From Doryteuthis pealeii (lineage: Eukaryota > Mollusca > Cephalopoda > Myopsida > Loliginidae), in assembly GCA_023376005.1 (NCBI GenBank), contig CM042142.1, forward strand, positions 48,775,834-48,839,833: DNA of 64,000 bases, given 5' to 3'. The position numbers and the translations under genes were made by a program. The notes below the pieces were generated by a model that saw only the letters and a program-made list of their open reading frames with translations, did no database searches and had not been told where the DNA came from. This document shows positions 41,760 through 52,406 of the stretch, piece by piece (the stretch's first letter is position 1; each line of letters begins with the position of its first letter).

Positions 41760-43212
41760 ATGGAGAGAAGTGATTCTAACTACCAACTGGATTACGAAGA
41801 AGATGTTCTTAGAAGAACAAGGAAAGCTATAAGAGATCTGAACACACTACGTAACGAACACAATAGTCTTATAAACAACATCCAGATTGCTTCCAAAACT
41901 AATGCAGATCTCGACAAAGACTTTCGGGACGAAAGACTAAGCATATTAAAACACTCCCAGGAAGCCATAGATTTAGCCCTGGAGGAGGCCGAGGTGACCA
42001 TGTTCCTTGCTAACCACCTTCAATATTTGGAAGGTGAAAAGTTAAAACTGCGTGCGCAGGTGTCACTTCTCAAAGAAGAGAACGACTGGTTGCGCAAAGA
42101 ACTGCTTGAGACGCAGGGTGACCTGATGAAGTGCCAACAAAAGCTGGTAGTCGTCGAAGAGAAGAACAAACACTTTGAATTCATGAAAGAACTAAAAATG
42201 GACGATTCCCGTGAGGGAAGCGAGGAAGGAAGCGAGGGAAGTGGGCGACCATTTTCTTTTGATATGAGCTTCCTAGACGACCTCCCCAGCGATACCGGCA
42301 GTCCCGGTTATGAAATTCCAGCCCGCTTCAGGTCGCTCTACGACTTAGTTACGCAGTACGTAGCCCAGGGTCGCCACCAGGTGGCACTGACGCTATGCAA
42401 GCAGAGCATTCAAAATTTGGAGAAGACGGGTCAGTACAACCCGGACGAGGCCATCGTCCTACACATGCAGGCTCGCATTTACAAGGACATGGGCAACACG
42501 CGAGAGGCAATCAAATCGCTTAATTCGGCGTTGAATATTCGCGAGAACACTCTCGGTCATGACCACCCTTCAGTGGCCGCTCTCTTGAACAACTTGGCCG
42601 TGATGTACGGACGCAATGCTAACTACAAGGATGCCGAAAACATGTGCAAGAGGGCGCTGGAGATCAAGGAGAAGATCTTCGGCACTTATCACACGGCGGT
42701 TGCAAAACTGTTCAATAATCTTGCGTTGCTGTGTCAAAACCAAAACAAGTACGACCAGGCAGAGTATTATTACCAACGCGCCCTCGAGATCTATCACACA
42801 ATGCTAGGACCAGACCACGTGACCGTGATGAAGACTAAGAACAACCGAGCGTCTGCTTTCTTCGACAGGGAAAATACCGACAGGCTGAGGAAATTTACAA
42901 AGACATTTTGATTCAGTTTTGCGAGAAAGAATTCGGACATTTTGAGACGACAATAACCGACCGCAATTGACCCCCGCTGAACAAGAAAATGGCGGCATTC
43001 TGTTGTATTATATCAAAAGGCTTTGCGACCGATGTAAAATGGGACTGGACGTGTTCAAGAATCCGGCCTTGATCACAGCACTTGTAAATATGGGGATCTT
43101 GAACCGGATCATTGGCAAGTCCGATGAAGCCGCTCTCTTTGAAGAAAGCGTGGTTAGGTTAAAGAAAAAGAACAGTCACTACAAACTGATGACTGTTTCA
43201 ACGGAAAGTTGA
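41760..43212 (+). pseudogene. Kinesin light chain-like retrocopy with two frame changes
   Basis: Kinesin light chains link the kinesin-1 motor to cargo. The main frame encodes 383 residues: an N-terminal coiled coil (about 15-145, with KLRAQVSLLKEENDWLRKEL), an acidic linker with FLDDLPSD at the place of the family's Leu-Phe-Pro-acidic motif, GYEIPAR at 183-189, then TPR repeats including NNLAVMYGRNANYKDAENMC and NNLALLCQNQNKYDQAEYYY. Homology then shifts frame at ~42864 (QGKYRQAEEIYKDILIQFCE, to a stop at 42968) and again at ~42967 (NPALITALVNMGILNRIIGK, stop 43210-43212), covering the last TPRs. Both shifts fit 1-base deletions. The ATG has A at -3 and G at +4. No intron interrupts a normally multi-exon family, which implies retroposition. 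It may be a recent pseudogene, or intact if the two indels are assembly errors. Confidence 0.85.
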
Positions 43213-43215
43213 GCC

Positions 43216-43944
43216 TGGATTTACACTTGAAACGATTTCCGTGATTCGAATAGTGAATTCATCGTCTAAAAATCTCAAGGATATAAACAGAATAAGTCTC
43301 TTCTGTCCGCGTAGCAGCGTTCGCCAGATATCTTCGACATCTTGTTTCATGAAGGAACATTTTAATGAAGAGACCTTTTTTTTTTTTAAAAGAAAATAAA
43401 ATCCTCTAAGAACTTATAATTTATTCTTGCTGATGTTAGACTAGGATCATTCCGTCGATGTCGTCTGAAATATGATCTGAGATTTCCCCATAAACATCTG
43501 AAGTTGGTGAGGTGAACAAGACAAAAATGTATAAGCAAATTATCGGAAACTACGTATGTATGAAATATCTCAACACATCAAAGACTAGACAAGGTTATTT
43601 TTCTTCATGTTATTTTTTTTATTAGTACACGTATGATTGTACACAGTTGTAATTGCTGTAGCCAACTCTACGTACGCATGTGTGTATCTATGAATATATA
43701 TTTATATCTTTACTAGTTGAAGGTTGTTGAGTAAGTTAGCAAGCAAAAGAGATTGCTCGTGACTTAAAAAAAAAAAAAGAGAAAGTTATTGAAACATAGA
43801 AGTACTTCTATGTAATTAGTGTATTTCTTATGTTCGCTTAACTACTGTGATTTAGATGGCTCTTTTGTTTAAGGAGTTCATTGTCAATGTCGCTGTAATG
43901 ATTTATTCTATAGATCATGATTCCCGTCAATTAAAAAAAAAATT
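43216..43944. other. Downstream region of the kinesin light chain-like gene
   Basis: AT-rich, with several A/T homopolymers and no further frame. Likely 3' untranslated or intergenic. Confidence 0.35.
43395..43400 (+). promoter_or_regulatory. Candidate polyadenylation signal AATAAA
   Basis: First AATAAA after the kinesin light chain-like stop, ~185 bp downstream. In AT-rich DNA such hexamers are frequent, so the assignment is weak. Confidence 0.35.
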
Positions 43945-44935
43945 GTTGAATTAGTAAAGACAAAAAAAAAGTTTGTTACTGACGACTTTTAATTTTTTCT
44001 TTTTAAGTGTGTAATCAAACTGTAAAAAGTGAACGATTGAAATTGAACAAAGTGATTGATAGAGTATGGGTGACAATGTATTTTAGAGATTTTTTTTTTT
44101 AAATCAAAGAGAAACAAGTAAAAAAAATATATAAAAGATAATGAAATCGAATATTGTTTAACTCATCAGGTGTCGATTTAAAGATTTAAGTGAAACTAGA
44201 AATACAATTTAGAGAAAGGAAAATGTAATGAAAATACGCATAATTTAAATTTTTCTTTTTTTCTAAATTTCAAAAAATGTTTTAAAATAAAATATTTTTT
44301 TATTTAACTTTTAATATATTACTTACTTTTTTTTTTTTTTTTTTTTCCTAATCGGAAAAAAAAATATCAGTGCTATTTTGAATGCGTTACATAGGAAAAG
44401 TTAGAATAAAAATAAATAAACAAAACAATTCTACAATACTTAACTATTACGAATATGCCTGATATTATTATGTATGTTGAATTAGTAAAGAAAATGTTTG
44501 TTACTTGACGACTTAGAAAAGATCATCAAACTGTAAAAAATGAAGGATTTAAATCTTTTTTAAAGTGATTGATAGAGTATGGGTGACTCTTTATTTCGAA
44601 GAATTTTTTTTTAAACTCAAAGTGAAATAAATCGAAAATCAGGAGACGGTTTTAAGATTTAAGTGGGAATAAAAATACGACTTAGAGAAAAAGAGAGAGG
44701 AACTACTATTAAAAATTGGCATAATTTAACTCTTTCTTTTTTCTAAATTTCAAAAATGGTTAAAAATAAAACATTTTTTATTTAACTTGTAATCATACTG
44801 CTGTTACATATTTTTTCTGATCGGTCAAAAATTCCTATGCCATATTGGATACATAACATAGGTAAATTCAAATTACAAAAAAAAGATTATACAATACTTA
44901 ACAGTTACGAATATGCCTAAAATTATGTATGAGCA
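43945..44935. repeat. Tandem duplication, 530-bp period
   Basis: Unit 1 starts at 43945 and unit 2 at 44475, both with TGTTGAATTAGTAAAG. GTGATTGATAGAGTATGGGT, AAAGATTTAAGTG, TTTCTAAATTTCAAAAA and ACGAATATGCCT recur in order. Divergence by eye is roughly 20-25% with indels. Non-coding. Confidence 0.9.
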
Positions 44936-45685
44936 AAACCAACTTAACGGTTGAAAGTATACCAGAAATTGTATATGCATAAAAAATTCCCAGCGCTCAT
45001 ACACAAAAAAAGAACAAAAAATAGACTGAATACACAGTTTAAAATCTTTTTCGCTAGAAACCTTTGCAGACACTTGTAAACCTTTTTTTGACTTACACCA
45101 CTTTAATGAAATTCCATAAGAATCTGTTATTTCAGTAAACATTGCAAATATACGCAAAAAAAAAAATGTATTAAAATCAGGTCATTCCTCTTACTTAAAA
45201 GGAAGTATAATATACAAAGTACTTAAGAAAGTCTATGAATTTTTGAATAAATTTGTAAGACATCGCAATCTGAAAATATAGTTTCTTGCATTTTACAATA
45301 ATTTTGCCAGTTAGTAGTTATAAACTCATTAACTGCTTCTCCCCCTCCTTCCTACTAATGCTTATAACATCGCTATAGATAATATATATAATTTGTCTCT
45401 CACGGCTCCAGACAATCCAACATCTGTTATATAACGCAACGGTCTTCCTGTCACTTTACATAAATATTTTTGGCTTCTGATCCTCTAAACCCAGGGGGTG
45501 CAATCACACGGGAACGCCCCCTTCTTTTCAAAAGATAAATTACTGACATATTTTGGCCTTTTTAAATTAAAACACGTGAAAAAACGAAAGAAATATAAAA
45601 TATCATTATTAGTAGTATTTCACTCCTTGTGAGTTTCTCACACCAACGTAAGCTGAGGGTCTTTCATTGGAGTATTCTTCTTCTT

Positions 45686-45689
<4 letters not shown>
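44936..45689. other. AT-rich, no feature recognised
   Basis: A 94-codon minus frame at 44873-45157 overlaps the duplicated unit and has no family match. Confidence 0.4.

Positions 45690-45722
<33 letters not shown>
45690..45722. repeat. (ATT)n microsatellite
   Basis: Eleven ATT units. Confidence 0.95.
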
Positions 45723-45723
<1 letters not shown>

Positions 45724-46254
45724 GCCGGCACTGTATTCAATGGTCAAAGTTTGAGTCCTCTTTAGCAGAGACGTTTTCATTTGACATTTCAATGGGAGTC
45801 TTTCTTTGTCTATTTATACTCCTCTTACCTCCTGGGGGCTCAAAAGTAGGTATACATTTATCATTATCTAATAAAAGAAAGACCTGCACATGATTTATAA
45901 ATTGATGTATTATTACAATTGTAATAATATTAAGTCCCGAAAAGGTCGACATACATAGAAAGAAAGAAAAGGAAAGTGCTTAATTGCAATCTTTTTTTAA
46001 GTGTTCCTATTGCATGCCTACATTAATCTCCACATTCCTATAGTCTAGTTTTCTACACATTTGAAACACAGAGTTCATTCCTGCCATTCATTTCTTGACT
46101 TGGTCTCTTGTAAACCATGACATCAACAGTGTGTGTGGTTTTCTTAAATACACTTTATTTTTTATGTTCACCCATAAAAAATAGGGTTTAACTATTCGCT
46201 AAAAATCTTTTTTCTTTTCAATAATAACTACATCTATTCTTACACAGGCACACA

Positions 46255-46256
<2 letters not shown>
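45723..46256. other. Non-coding, no feature recognised
   Basis: Only short frames without family signature. Confidence 0.4.

Positions 46257-46308
<52 letters not shown>
46257..46308. repeat. (CT)n microsatellite
   Basis: About 25 CT units followed by a short (AT)n. Confidence 0.97.
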
Positions 46309-46312
<4 letters not shown>

Positions 46313-46396
46313 TATATATATATATGGCCACTCACGTTATTGAATCTAAAGACAAAATAAATATAGCTATAAAAGCTCTAAAAAAACACTATCACT

Positions 46397-47275
46397 GTGA
46401 TTATGATAACTGGTGATGATAGTGTTGCAATTTCTAATGAGTATAGCTGTAATAAGCATTATAATAATGGTGATGATACCATTGCTATCTCTAATGATTA
46501 TAGCTATAACAAGCATTATATTAATGTTAATGATAATGTTGCTATCTCTAATGATTATAGCTATAACAAGCATTATATAATGACAATGATAATATTGCTA
46601 TCTCTAATGATTATAGCTATAACAAGCATTATATTAATGATAATGATGATGTTGCTATCTCTAATGATTATAGCTATAACAAGCATTATATTAATGATAA
46701 TGATGATGTTGCTATCGCTAATGATTCGCTAATGATTCTAGCTATAACAAGCATTATATTAATGATGTTGCTATCGCTAATGATTATAGCTATAACAAGC
46801 ATTATATTAATGGCATTATATAATGTGATAATGTTGCTAGCTATAACAAGCATTATATTAATGGTAAATAATGTTGCTTTCTCTCGTGATTATAGCTATA
46901 ACAAGCATTATATTAATGGTAATGATAATGTTGCTTTCTCTCGTGATTATAGCTATAACAAGCATTATATTAATGGTAATGATAATGTTGCTTTCTCTCG
47001 TGATTATAGCTATAACAAGCATTATATTAATGTAATGATAATGTTGCTTTCTCTCGTGATTATAGCTATAACAAGCATTATATTAATGGTAATGATAATG
47101 TTTGCTTTCTCTCGTGATTATAGCTATAAAAGCATTATATTAATGGTAATGATAATGTTGCTTTCTCTATTATAGCTATAACAAGCATTATAATGGTAAT
47201 GATAATGTTGCTATTATAGCTATAACAAGCATTATATTAATGTAATGATAATGTTGCTTTCTCTCTCGTGATTAA
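46397..47275. repeat. 57-bp minisatellite, about 15 copies, two unit types
   Basis: The unit carries TTATAGCTATAACAAGCATT followed by ATATTAATG. Left units carry GCTATCTCTAATGA, right units GCTTTCTCTCGTGA, so the array has two homogenised halves. Because 57 is a multiple of three, frames of 111 and 147 codons with a MLLSLMIIAITSIILM-like period result. They are broken at unit-length indels and are unlikely to be genes. Confidence 0.95.
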
Positions 47276-47279
47276 AGAT

Positions 47280-48011
47280 GTAACAAGTATTATAACAATA
47301 ATCCTGTCTAAAACCGAATTATAACTAAACAGAAGCACTGGTATAACTTTGATAAGGTAAATTCTAAGGCAAAAGATCTGAAAAACAAAGTCCTAGCATC
47401 GCTTACACCTTATCAAAATAACATCCCTTTGTAGGTTAAGATAACTTTTATGTACCAGGCAAACTCTGATTAAGGTTGGTACGTCGAATTCTGGAAAATA
47501 GTTCAAATAAATATTTTGTCTGAAAATGTTTTTTCGCAATGATTATAATAATCATCTTAATTATACCAAAACGAATCAAGTGACCTAAAAAAGATTTTTA
47601 AAAGGAGAAAAAAAAGAGAACGAAATTAAATTCTACCATTCCTGTCATAAGAATAACTACCCTAAAATATTTGCGATGGCGTTGGAACATAATTAAGAAG
47701 AGGGAAACTGCTTCGCTTATTGTGTATGTTAAGAAAAATACACTGTAATCTTTGATGAAACGCGCAAATACACACACACATAAACACACATATATATATA
47801 TTAAAATTTGGGGGAACCTCATGCTTAATATATTAGATGATATATATATAAATTAAACTGGGTTTATTGAAGCATATAAGAAAAATTACATATTCTAAAA
47901 TAAACATTTTAAAATGACATTTACTTCCAAAATAGACAATAGGTAAGTAAATTTCGTTTTAAAATATTTTATTTTAGAATATGTAGTTTTTCTTTCTATA
48001 TCTATCCATCT

Positions 48012-48066
<55 letters not shown>

Positions 48067-48325
48067 TACTTCAGATGACAGTAAGTTTCTTGCTGTAACA
48101 TGTGCAACTAAGATGTTATAATCTCAATATATAAGGTGAATGCACCAAGTTAGTTTGGATCATTTTTTTCTCCAAATATCTACACAAGAAGCTTGACTGA
48201 AAAGTAATCTATCGAATTCTGCTCATTCAAACTAACAGTATAGCCAAACAAAAAAAAAAACAAGCGATACTGAGAAGCATTCAAAACATGACACATTTGT
48301 AAATAAAATAAAGCATTAAAAAAAA
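47280..48325. other. AT-rich with (AT)n at 48015-48063 and a small inverted repeat
   Basis: A ~30-bp inverted pair, AAAATTACATATTCTAAAAT near 47881 and ATTTTAGAATATGTAGTTTT near 47971, forms a loose hairpin. No gene. Confidence 0.5.
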
Positions 48326-48544
48326 GGTTTATTTCCTTGTTGAGTAACATAATATTACAGGGTGACCCAGAAAAAAAACAGAACCCACAAATTTTGTAAT
48401 AAAACTGTTAATTTTAATTTTTTTTTTAAGTTTAAGTCCAACAAGGGTTGGGGTTTAGGGTTAGTTTAATGGGGAAAATAAATAAATAATTTGGCTTCTG
48501 TTTTTTTTTCTGGGTCACTCATGTTACTCAACAAGGAAATAACC
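48326..48544. mobile_element. Telomere-motif foldback element, family 3
   Basis: GGTTTATTTCCTTGTTGAGT and the inverse ACTCAACAAGGAAATAACC form the ends. Inner arms GGGTGACCCAG and AACAGAACCCACAAATTTTG match 28211-28488. The core GGGGTTTAGGGTTAGTTTAA precedes GGGGAAAATAAATAAATAAT. Flanks are A-rich, so the duplication is ambiguous. Confidence 0.88.
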
Positions 48545-49039
48545 AAAGAAAGTTTAATGAATAGTAGATACGAAAAACAGACGCTGTCTCTGCAGTGAGA
48601 TGTTTATATTTTCTCCCTTGAAGTGATCAGACAAGTTTCAATGGGCAAATCTCGCTTAGTCAGACCTAAATTTAATATGATGAAGGTATTTCAAATTAAA
48701 AAAAAAAAAGATAGGTTAATTACTTTAATCGCTTTGAAATTTGAATAAATCTCCAATCAGATTATGCATTTGTCTCATCTCCTACCTTCCACACACCCCA
48801 CTCTATTCAAAAGCTGCAGATTCATTAATTATGAAGTATTTATTGATTTCAGTTGATTACGATTTACCATTGAAAGATTATATAATACACTAATACCAGT
48901 TATGTAATACATAGAAATGCCTAAAGAAATTGAATTGTTTATTTTCCTAAGTATTCATCCTATTTCTAATTACATCACTAACATTAAAAAAAGAAGGTAA
49001 ATATGACTACAGACTGGTGCTCGTAGTGGTATTATTATC
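48545..49039. other. AT-rich, no feature
   Basis: Nothing recognised. Confidence 0.4.
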
Positions 49040-49390
49040 ATTAACACATTTTTGTTCCTGGATAATACGTGTTATTAATTTATTAATAATTGTTTATCTT
49101 ATAAAATAAAGGAAATGACTATTATTCCCTTCAGATTTTGTTTGTGTACCCTGAATGACACTACTTAACACAAATTTTATTCCTGAATACTATGTGTTAT
49201 TTTAATGTTGTAAAAGTTAAGAAAATGGCCATTATTCTCTTCAAACTTTGCCTGTCTGTCCTGGATAACACTATGTAAGACAATTTTTTTTCCCTGGATA
49301 GAATGTGTTATTTTTTGATTGCTTATATTGTAAAAGTATAGAAAATGGCCATTATTCCCTTCATACTTAGCTTTTCTACCCTGGTTAATG
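49040..49390. repeat. Three-copy tandem repeat, ~110-125 bp
   Basis: TTCCTGGATAATACGTGTTA, TTCCTGAATACTATGTGTTA and CCCTGGATAGAATGTGTTAT start equivalent segments, each followed by AAAATGGCCATTATTC-like sequence, CCTTCA and a CCCTG(A/G)(A/T)(T/A)AA segment. Confidence 0.85.
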
Positions 49391-49587
49391 AAATTCAGAA
49401 ATTAACCTATTTTCTATTTAAAATCGGACAAACTTGCACATTTTCCTTTTCATTTACATAAGATCTGAATAAAACAACATATGAATTAAAATTTACATTT
49501 ATTTACACTAAAGGTACAATTTACATGTATTTACGCTAAGTTATACTAAAATAAACAAAAATATTATGAAATGAATATATATATATA

Positions 49588-49745
49588 AGTCATCCACAGA
49601 CACTTGTTTCGGCGTTTCACGCCTCTTCAGTGTGGCTAGACACAGCTATCTTTGGATAGGGTCGAACTCAGACTGACCATTTGGCAGCCTGATATCTTAT
49701 CCCCTCGGCACTGACAGCTGTAGCGAGACTGGAGTTTTTTAAACT
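49588..49745 (-). repeat. tRNA-like SINE head fused to half of a hairpin repeat
   Basis: GTCATCCACAGACAC and CTCTTCAGTGTGGCTAGACA match the right arm of the palindrome at 61618-61818. Next to it a minus-strand tRNA-like stretch has GATAAGATATCAGGCTGCC and CTGAGTTCGACCC (B box). Confidence 0.6.
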
Positions 49746-50092
49746 ATTAAGTACATAGGTTTGTTTATGTATTTTACGGTCACAGAGAGATCAAATTTCC
49801 GGGGAAACAATCATTGCTTATATGCTTAGTAGTGAGAGTTAATTTAAATTACCAGTTAGAGAGCTCATACCAAATTTATGGGAGCATATATTAATAACGG
49901 ACATAAATATAGGAGAATATATATATATATATATATATATTCCCCTAGATTTGTGACTAATATAAATCACTTTCACATATTATCCACTAAATATAGTCTC
50001 CCATTATGTTTCACAAAATTTCATTATTCAGTTCTCAATAACAAAGTTTGAAGAAAAAATAGGGATTTCCCATTTTTTTTCTTTAGGCATAA
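49746..50092. other. Non-coding with short (AT)n
   Basis: No feature apart from an (AT)n at 49918-49940. Confidence 0.4.
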
Positions 50093-50204
50093 GCAACTGG
50101 GAAATAATAATTTTTTGCCCAGGAACAAGAAAAAGTAGTTAAAAAATATTGTTACAGTTTTATTATTGTAATTATTAAAGTCTCTGTGTCAATATGAGCA
50201 AGGG
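50093..50204 (+). repeat. Dispersed repeat H, uninterrupted copy
   Basis: AACTGGGAAATAATAA, CCAGGAACAAGAAAAAG, ATTGTTACAG and TATTAAAGT...GTCAATAT precede a SINE C. The same order, split by an insertion, is at 51113-51545. Confidence 0.75.
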
Positions 50205-50420
50205 AGTCCGCGTGGTGTCGTGGTTAATGTGCTGGACTCCGACATCGTAGTAAGTGAGTTCGAACTCCAGTCGGGCTATTACGTTCACTTTCGGACTAAT
50301 CCCCTTGGGAAAGGTATGAACCCCCTCACATCCCTTAGCTATGGGTTAGATAGTACTCTTCTTCTACAATGATGGATTTGGCATTAAATAACCCACATGG
50401 GTTGATATGCCATTAAAACA
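50205..50420 (+). repeat. SINE C
   Basis: GCGTGGTGTCGTGGTTAATG (A-box region), GTGAGTTCGAACTCC (B box), TTACGTTCACTTTCGG, and the tail TTTGGCATTAAATAACCCAC, ATGGGTTGATATGCCATTAA. The tail forms the hairpin shared with retroposon E. Confidence 0.9.
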
Positions 50421-50532
50421 AAGAACCTAAACAGAATCCAATATTTGGCGGTAACACTCCTCTGAAAATTATGCACATCGGAGTTTAATTAGTGTTGTTG
50501 TGGCTTGTAAGTACACTATTATAAAGTACTTG

Positions 50533-50665
50533 CACCTCACGTGGTACAATGGTTTAGCAAGTTAGATTCGCAGGCAATTGCTAACGAGTCCGATTCTTAT
50601 TGGGTGCCCCATACTTCTGGCCTTGTGCCACATCTAAGCTAAGCTTAGCAAATAACTATAAAGTA
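50533..50665 (+). repeat. SINE D, 3'-truncated
   Basis: CACGTGGTACAATGGTTTAGC (A-box region), CGAGTCCGATTCTTATTGGG (B box), CTTGTGCCACATCTAAGC. Confidence 0.8.
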
Positions 50666-50691
50666 CTTGCACAGTACCCGTCAAAAAGTAT

Positions 50692-50910
50692 TTTGGAGGC
50701 GCGTGGTGTAATCGATAGAGTCGTAGGAAATTTACTCGTCGACCTGAGTTCAAATCCCGGACGAAGCTACAGTTCACTAATACTCTAGGGAAAGGTATGA
50801 ATCCAACCACTCTCCCTCCAGCTATGGGTAAATAGTAGAGCAGACTGGGCTCTTTAACCTTGGTTAGGCAACCAGTCTAGGAGAAGGAAGACTCTGAATC
50901 CAAACCGCTT
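50692..50910 (+). repeat. SINE B, 3'-truncated
   Basis: GGAGGCGCGTGGTGTAATCG (A-box region), CCTGAGTTCAAATCCCGG (B box), CTCCCTCCAGCTATGGGTAA and GGCAACCAGTCTAGGAGAAG. Confidence 0.9.
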
Positions 50911-51112
50911 GGGGTGGTCACTACTAGAATAGGCTCAGTCCTAATTGGTGATCTATTTCACTAACTACTTCTATGATTGTCCGCGTATGGATTGACACTA
51001 CTGGCTCTAGTGAGTAGGATCTGTAGAGTATCTAGTTACTTTGTCTAAATTAGTATTTACAAGTTATTTTGTTATTGTTGTCTTTTGTTTCACGGTGTTT
51101 TCTCAAACTGCA

Positions 51113-51640
51113 TAACTGGGAGATAATACCTCTTGAACAGGAACAAGAAAAAAATGGTTAAATCCTACTTAACGGACCTAAATCCCACCATCGTATGTCA
51201 CCCCGCCGAAAGAAAAAAAATACTAAAAATCAAGGAATTAACTGAATTTAATGACATTTTCAGTATTGATACATTAATGAATAAAAGATATAATGCACCA
51301 GTTATTTTATTTAAAAACTTATACATTTTTTCAGGTCAATTAACTTTGAACCACGTATGTTTGTGAATCTGTGTTATGCCTCAAAGATACGTGGTTCAAA
51401 GTTTGTTTTTTTCTTTCGGCGGGATGACATATGATGGTGGAATTTATGTCTATTAAGTAATTTTTAACCAAAAAAATTGTTTAAAAGATATTGTTACATA
51501 GTGTTATTATTGTACTTATTAAAGTGTTTTTGTCAATATACGCGAGGGAGTTCGCGTGGCATTGTGGTTAATGTACGCCATTTGTCTTCAGGGCATACGT
51601 TTCAATCAGAGCAGGATTGAATTGTCAATTCTATAGATCT
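51113..51640 (+). repeat. Repeat H plus SINE C head, interrupted by a foldback element
   Basis: Same order as 50093-50240 but split at 51156-51469. A truncated SINE C head (GTTCGCGTGGCATTGTGG, 51548 on) follows. Confidence 0.75.
51156..51469. mobile_element. Foldback element with 8-bp duplication
   Basis: The ends GGTTAAATCCTACTTAA and TTAAGTAATTTTTAACC are inverted. Arms contain CCACCATCGTATGTCA and CCCCGCCGAAAGAAAAA, with an inner hairpin around ACTTTGAACCACGTAT. AAAAAAAT flanks both sides, and joining the flanks restores the uninterrupted repeat H. 314 bp. Ends resemble the GGTTA ends of the telomere-motif families but no telomere motif is inside. Confidence 0.88.
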
Positions 51641-52050
51641 GTTTACCGTTGCGTGACGGAAGTTGCGTACAAAGAAACAAACAGGAAAAGAAGGTCACGC
51701 TGTTCATTAATAAATATGAGTGTCTGTCACTGCCAGTACCTAAATCAAACGAAAGCGTGGGTGTGAGAGAAAGATATATATTTTTATTGTTATTGCGAGA
51801 AACGGGATCTCATGAACCATCTGTTTCCTTCGTGTTGATCCTGTGACAAGACTAGGCGACACGATTGCAATTCTCTGTAATATTTTACGGCAATTTTTTT
51901 TTCCTCGTTAGTTATCAATGCCTGAATTATATTTATTATGAGTTTTTTTGCGGTGACAATCAAAGTTTATCACTAACCATCAATTGAATACAAATACAGA
52001 ATGGGTGAGACTGCTAAAAATCAACAAATATAGCTTGTATACTAGCGATG
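51641..52050. other. Non-coding, no recognised element
   Basis: A 65-codon frame at 51649-51846 has no family match. Confidence 0.4.
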
Positions 52051-52051
52051 A

Positions 52052-52054
<3 letters not shown>

Positions 52055-52140
<86 letters not shown>

Positions 52141-52212
52141 ATCATTGACTCTTTCTCTCTCACATCATTCCCTCTTATTGGGTCTCATTCACTTTATTCT
52201 CGCTTCAATATT

Positions 52213-52270
<58 letters not shown>

Positions 52271-52276
52271 CTCTCT
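52055..52276. repeat. (CT)n, (TA)n and second (CT)n
   Basis: CT array 52055-52109, TA array 52113-52140, CT array 52218-52276. The 106-codon frame is their translation. Confidence 0.95.
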
Positions 52277-52406
52277 TGTTTTTAAGAGGGAAACAATTCT
52301 ATGGAAATGTTAATCTTTATCCCAAAACACTAGGGACCCATCAAAGGATGTTTAAAATCAATTCATGAGACAATAAGAAAACAAATCGTTATGAAATTAA
52401 AGATAA

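Noticed and set aside
42570..42998. Antisense and shifted frames within the kinesin light chain copy
   Set aside because: Shadow frames of the true coding sequence with no independent family resemblance.
46397..47175. Hydrophobic repeat protein of 111 and 147 codons
   Set aside because: Arises from a 57-bp minisatellite with unit-length indels that break frame. No start context or conserved flank.
46397..47275. CRISPR-like spaced repeat
   Set aside because: The units are contiguous with no unique spacers, and the genome is animal.
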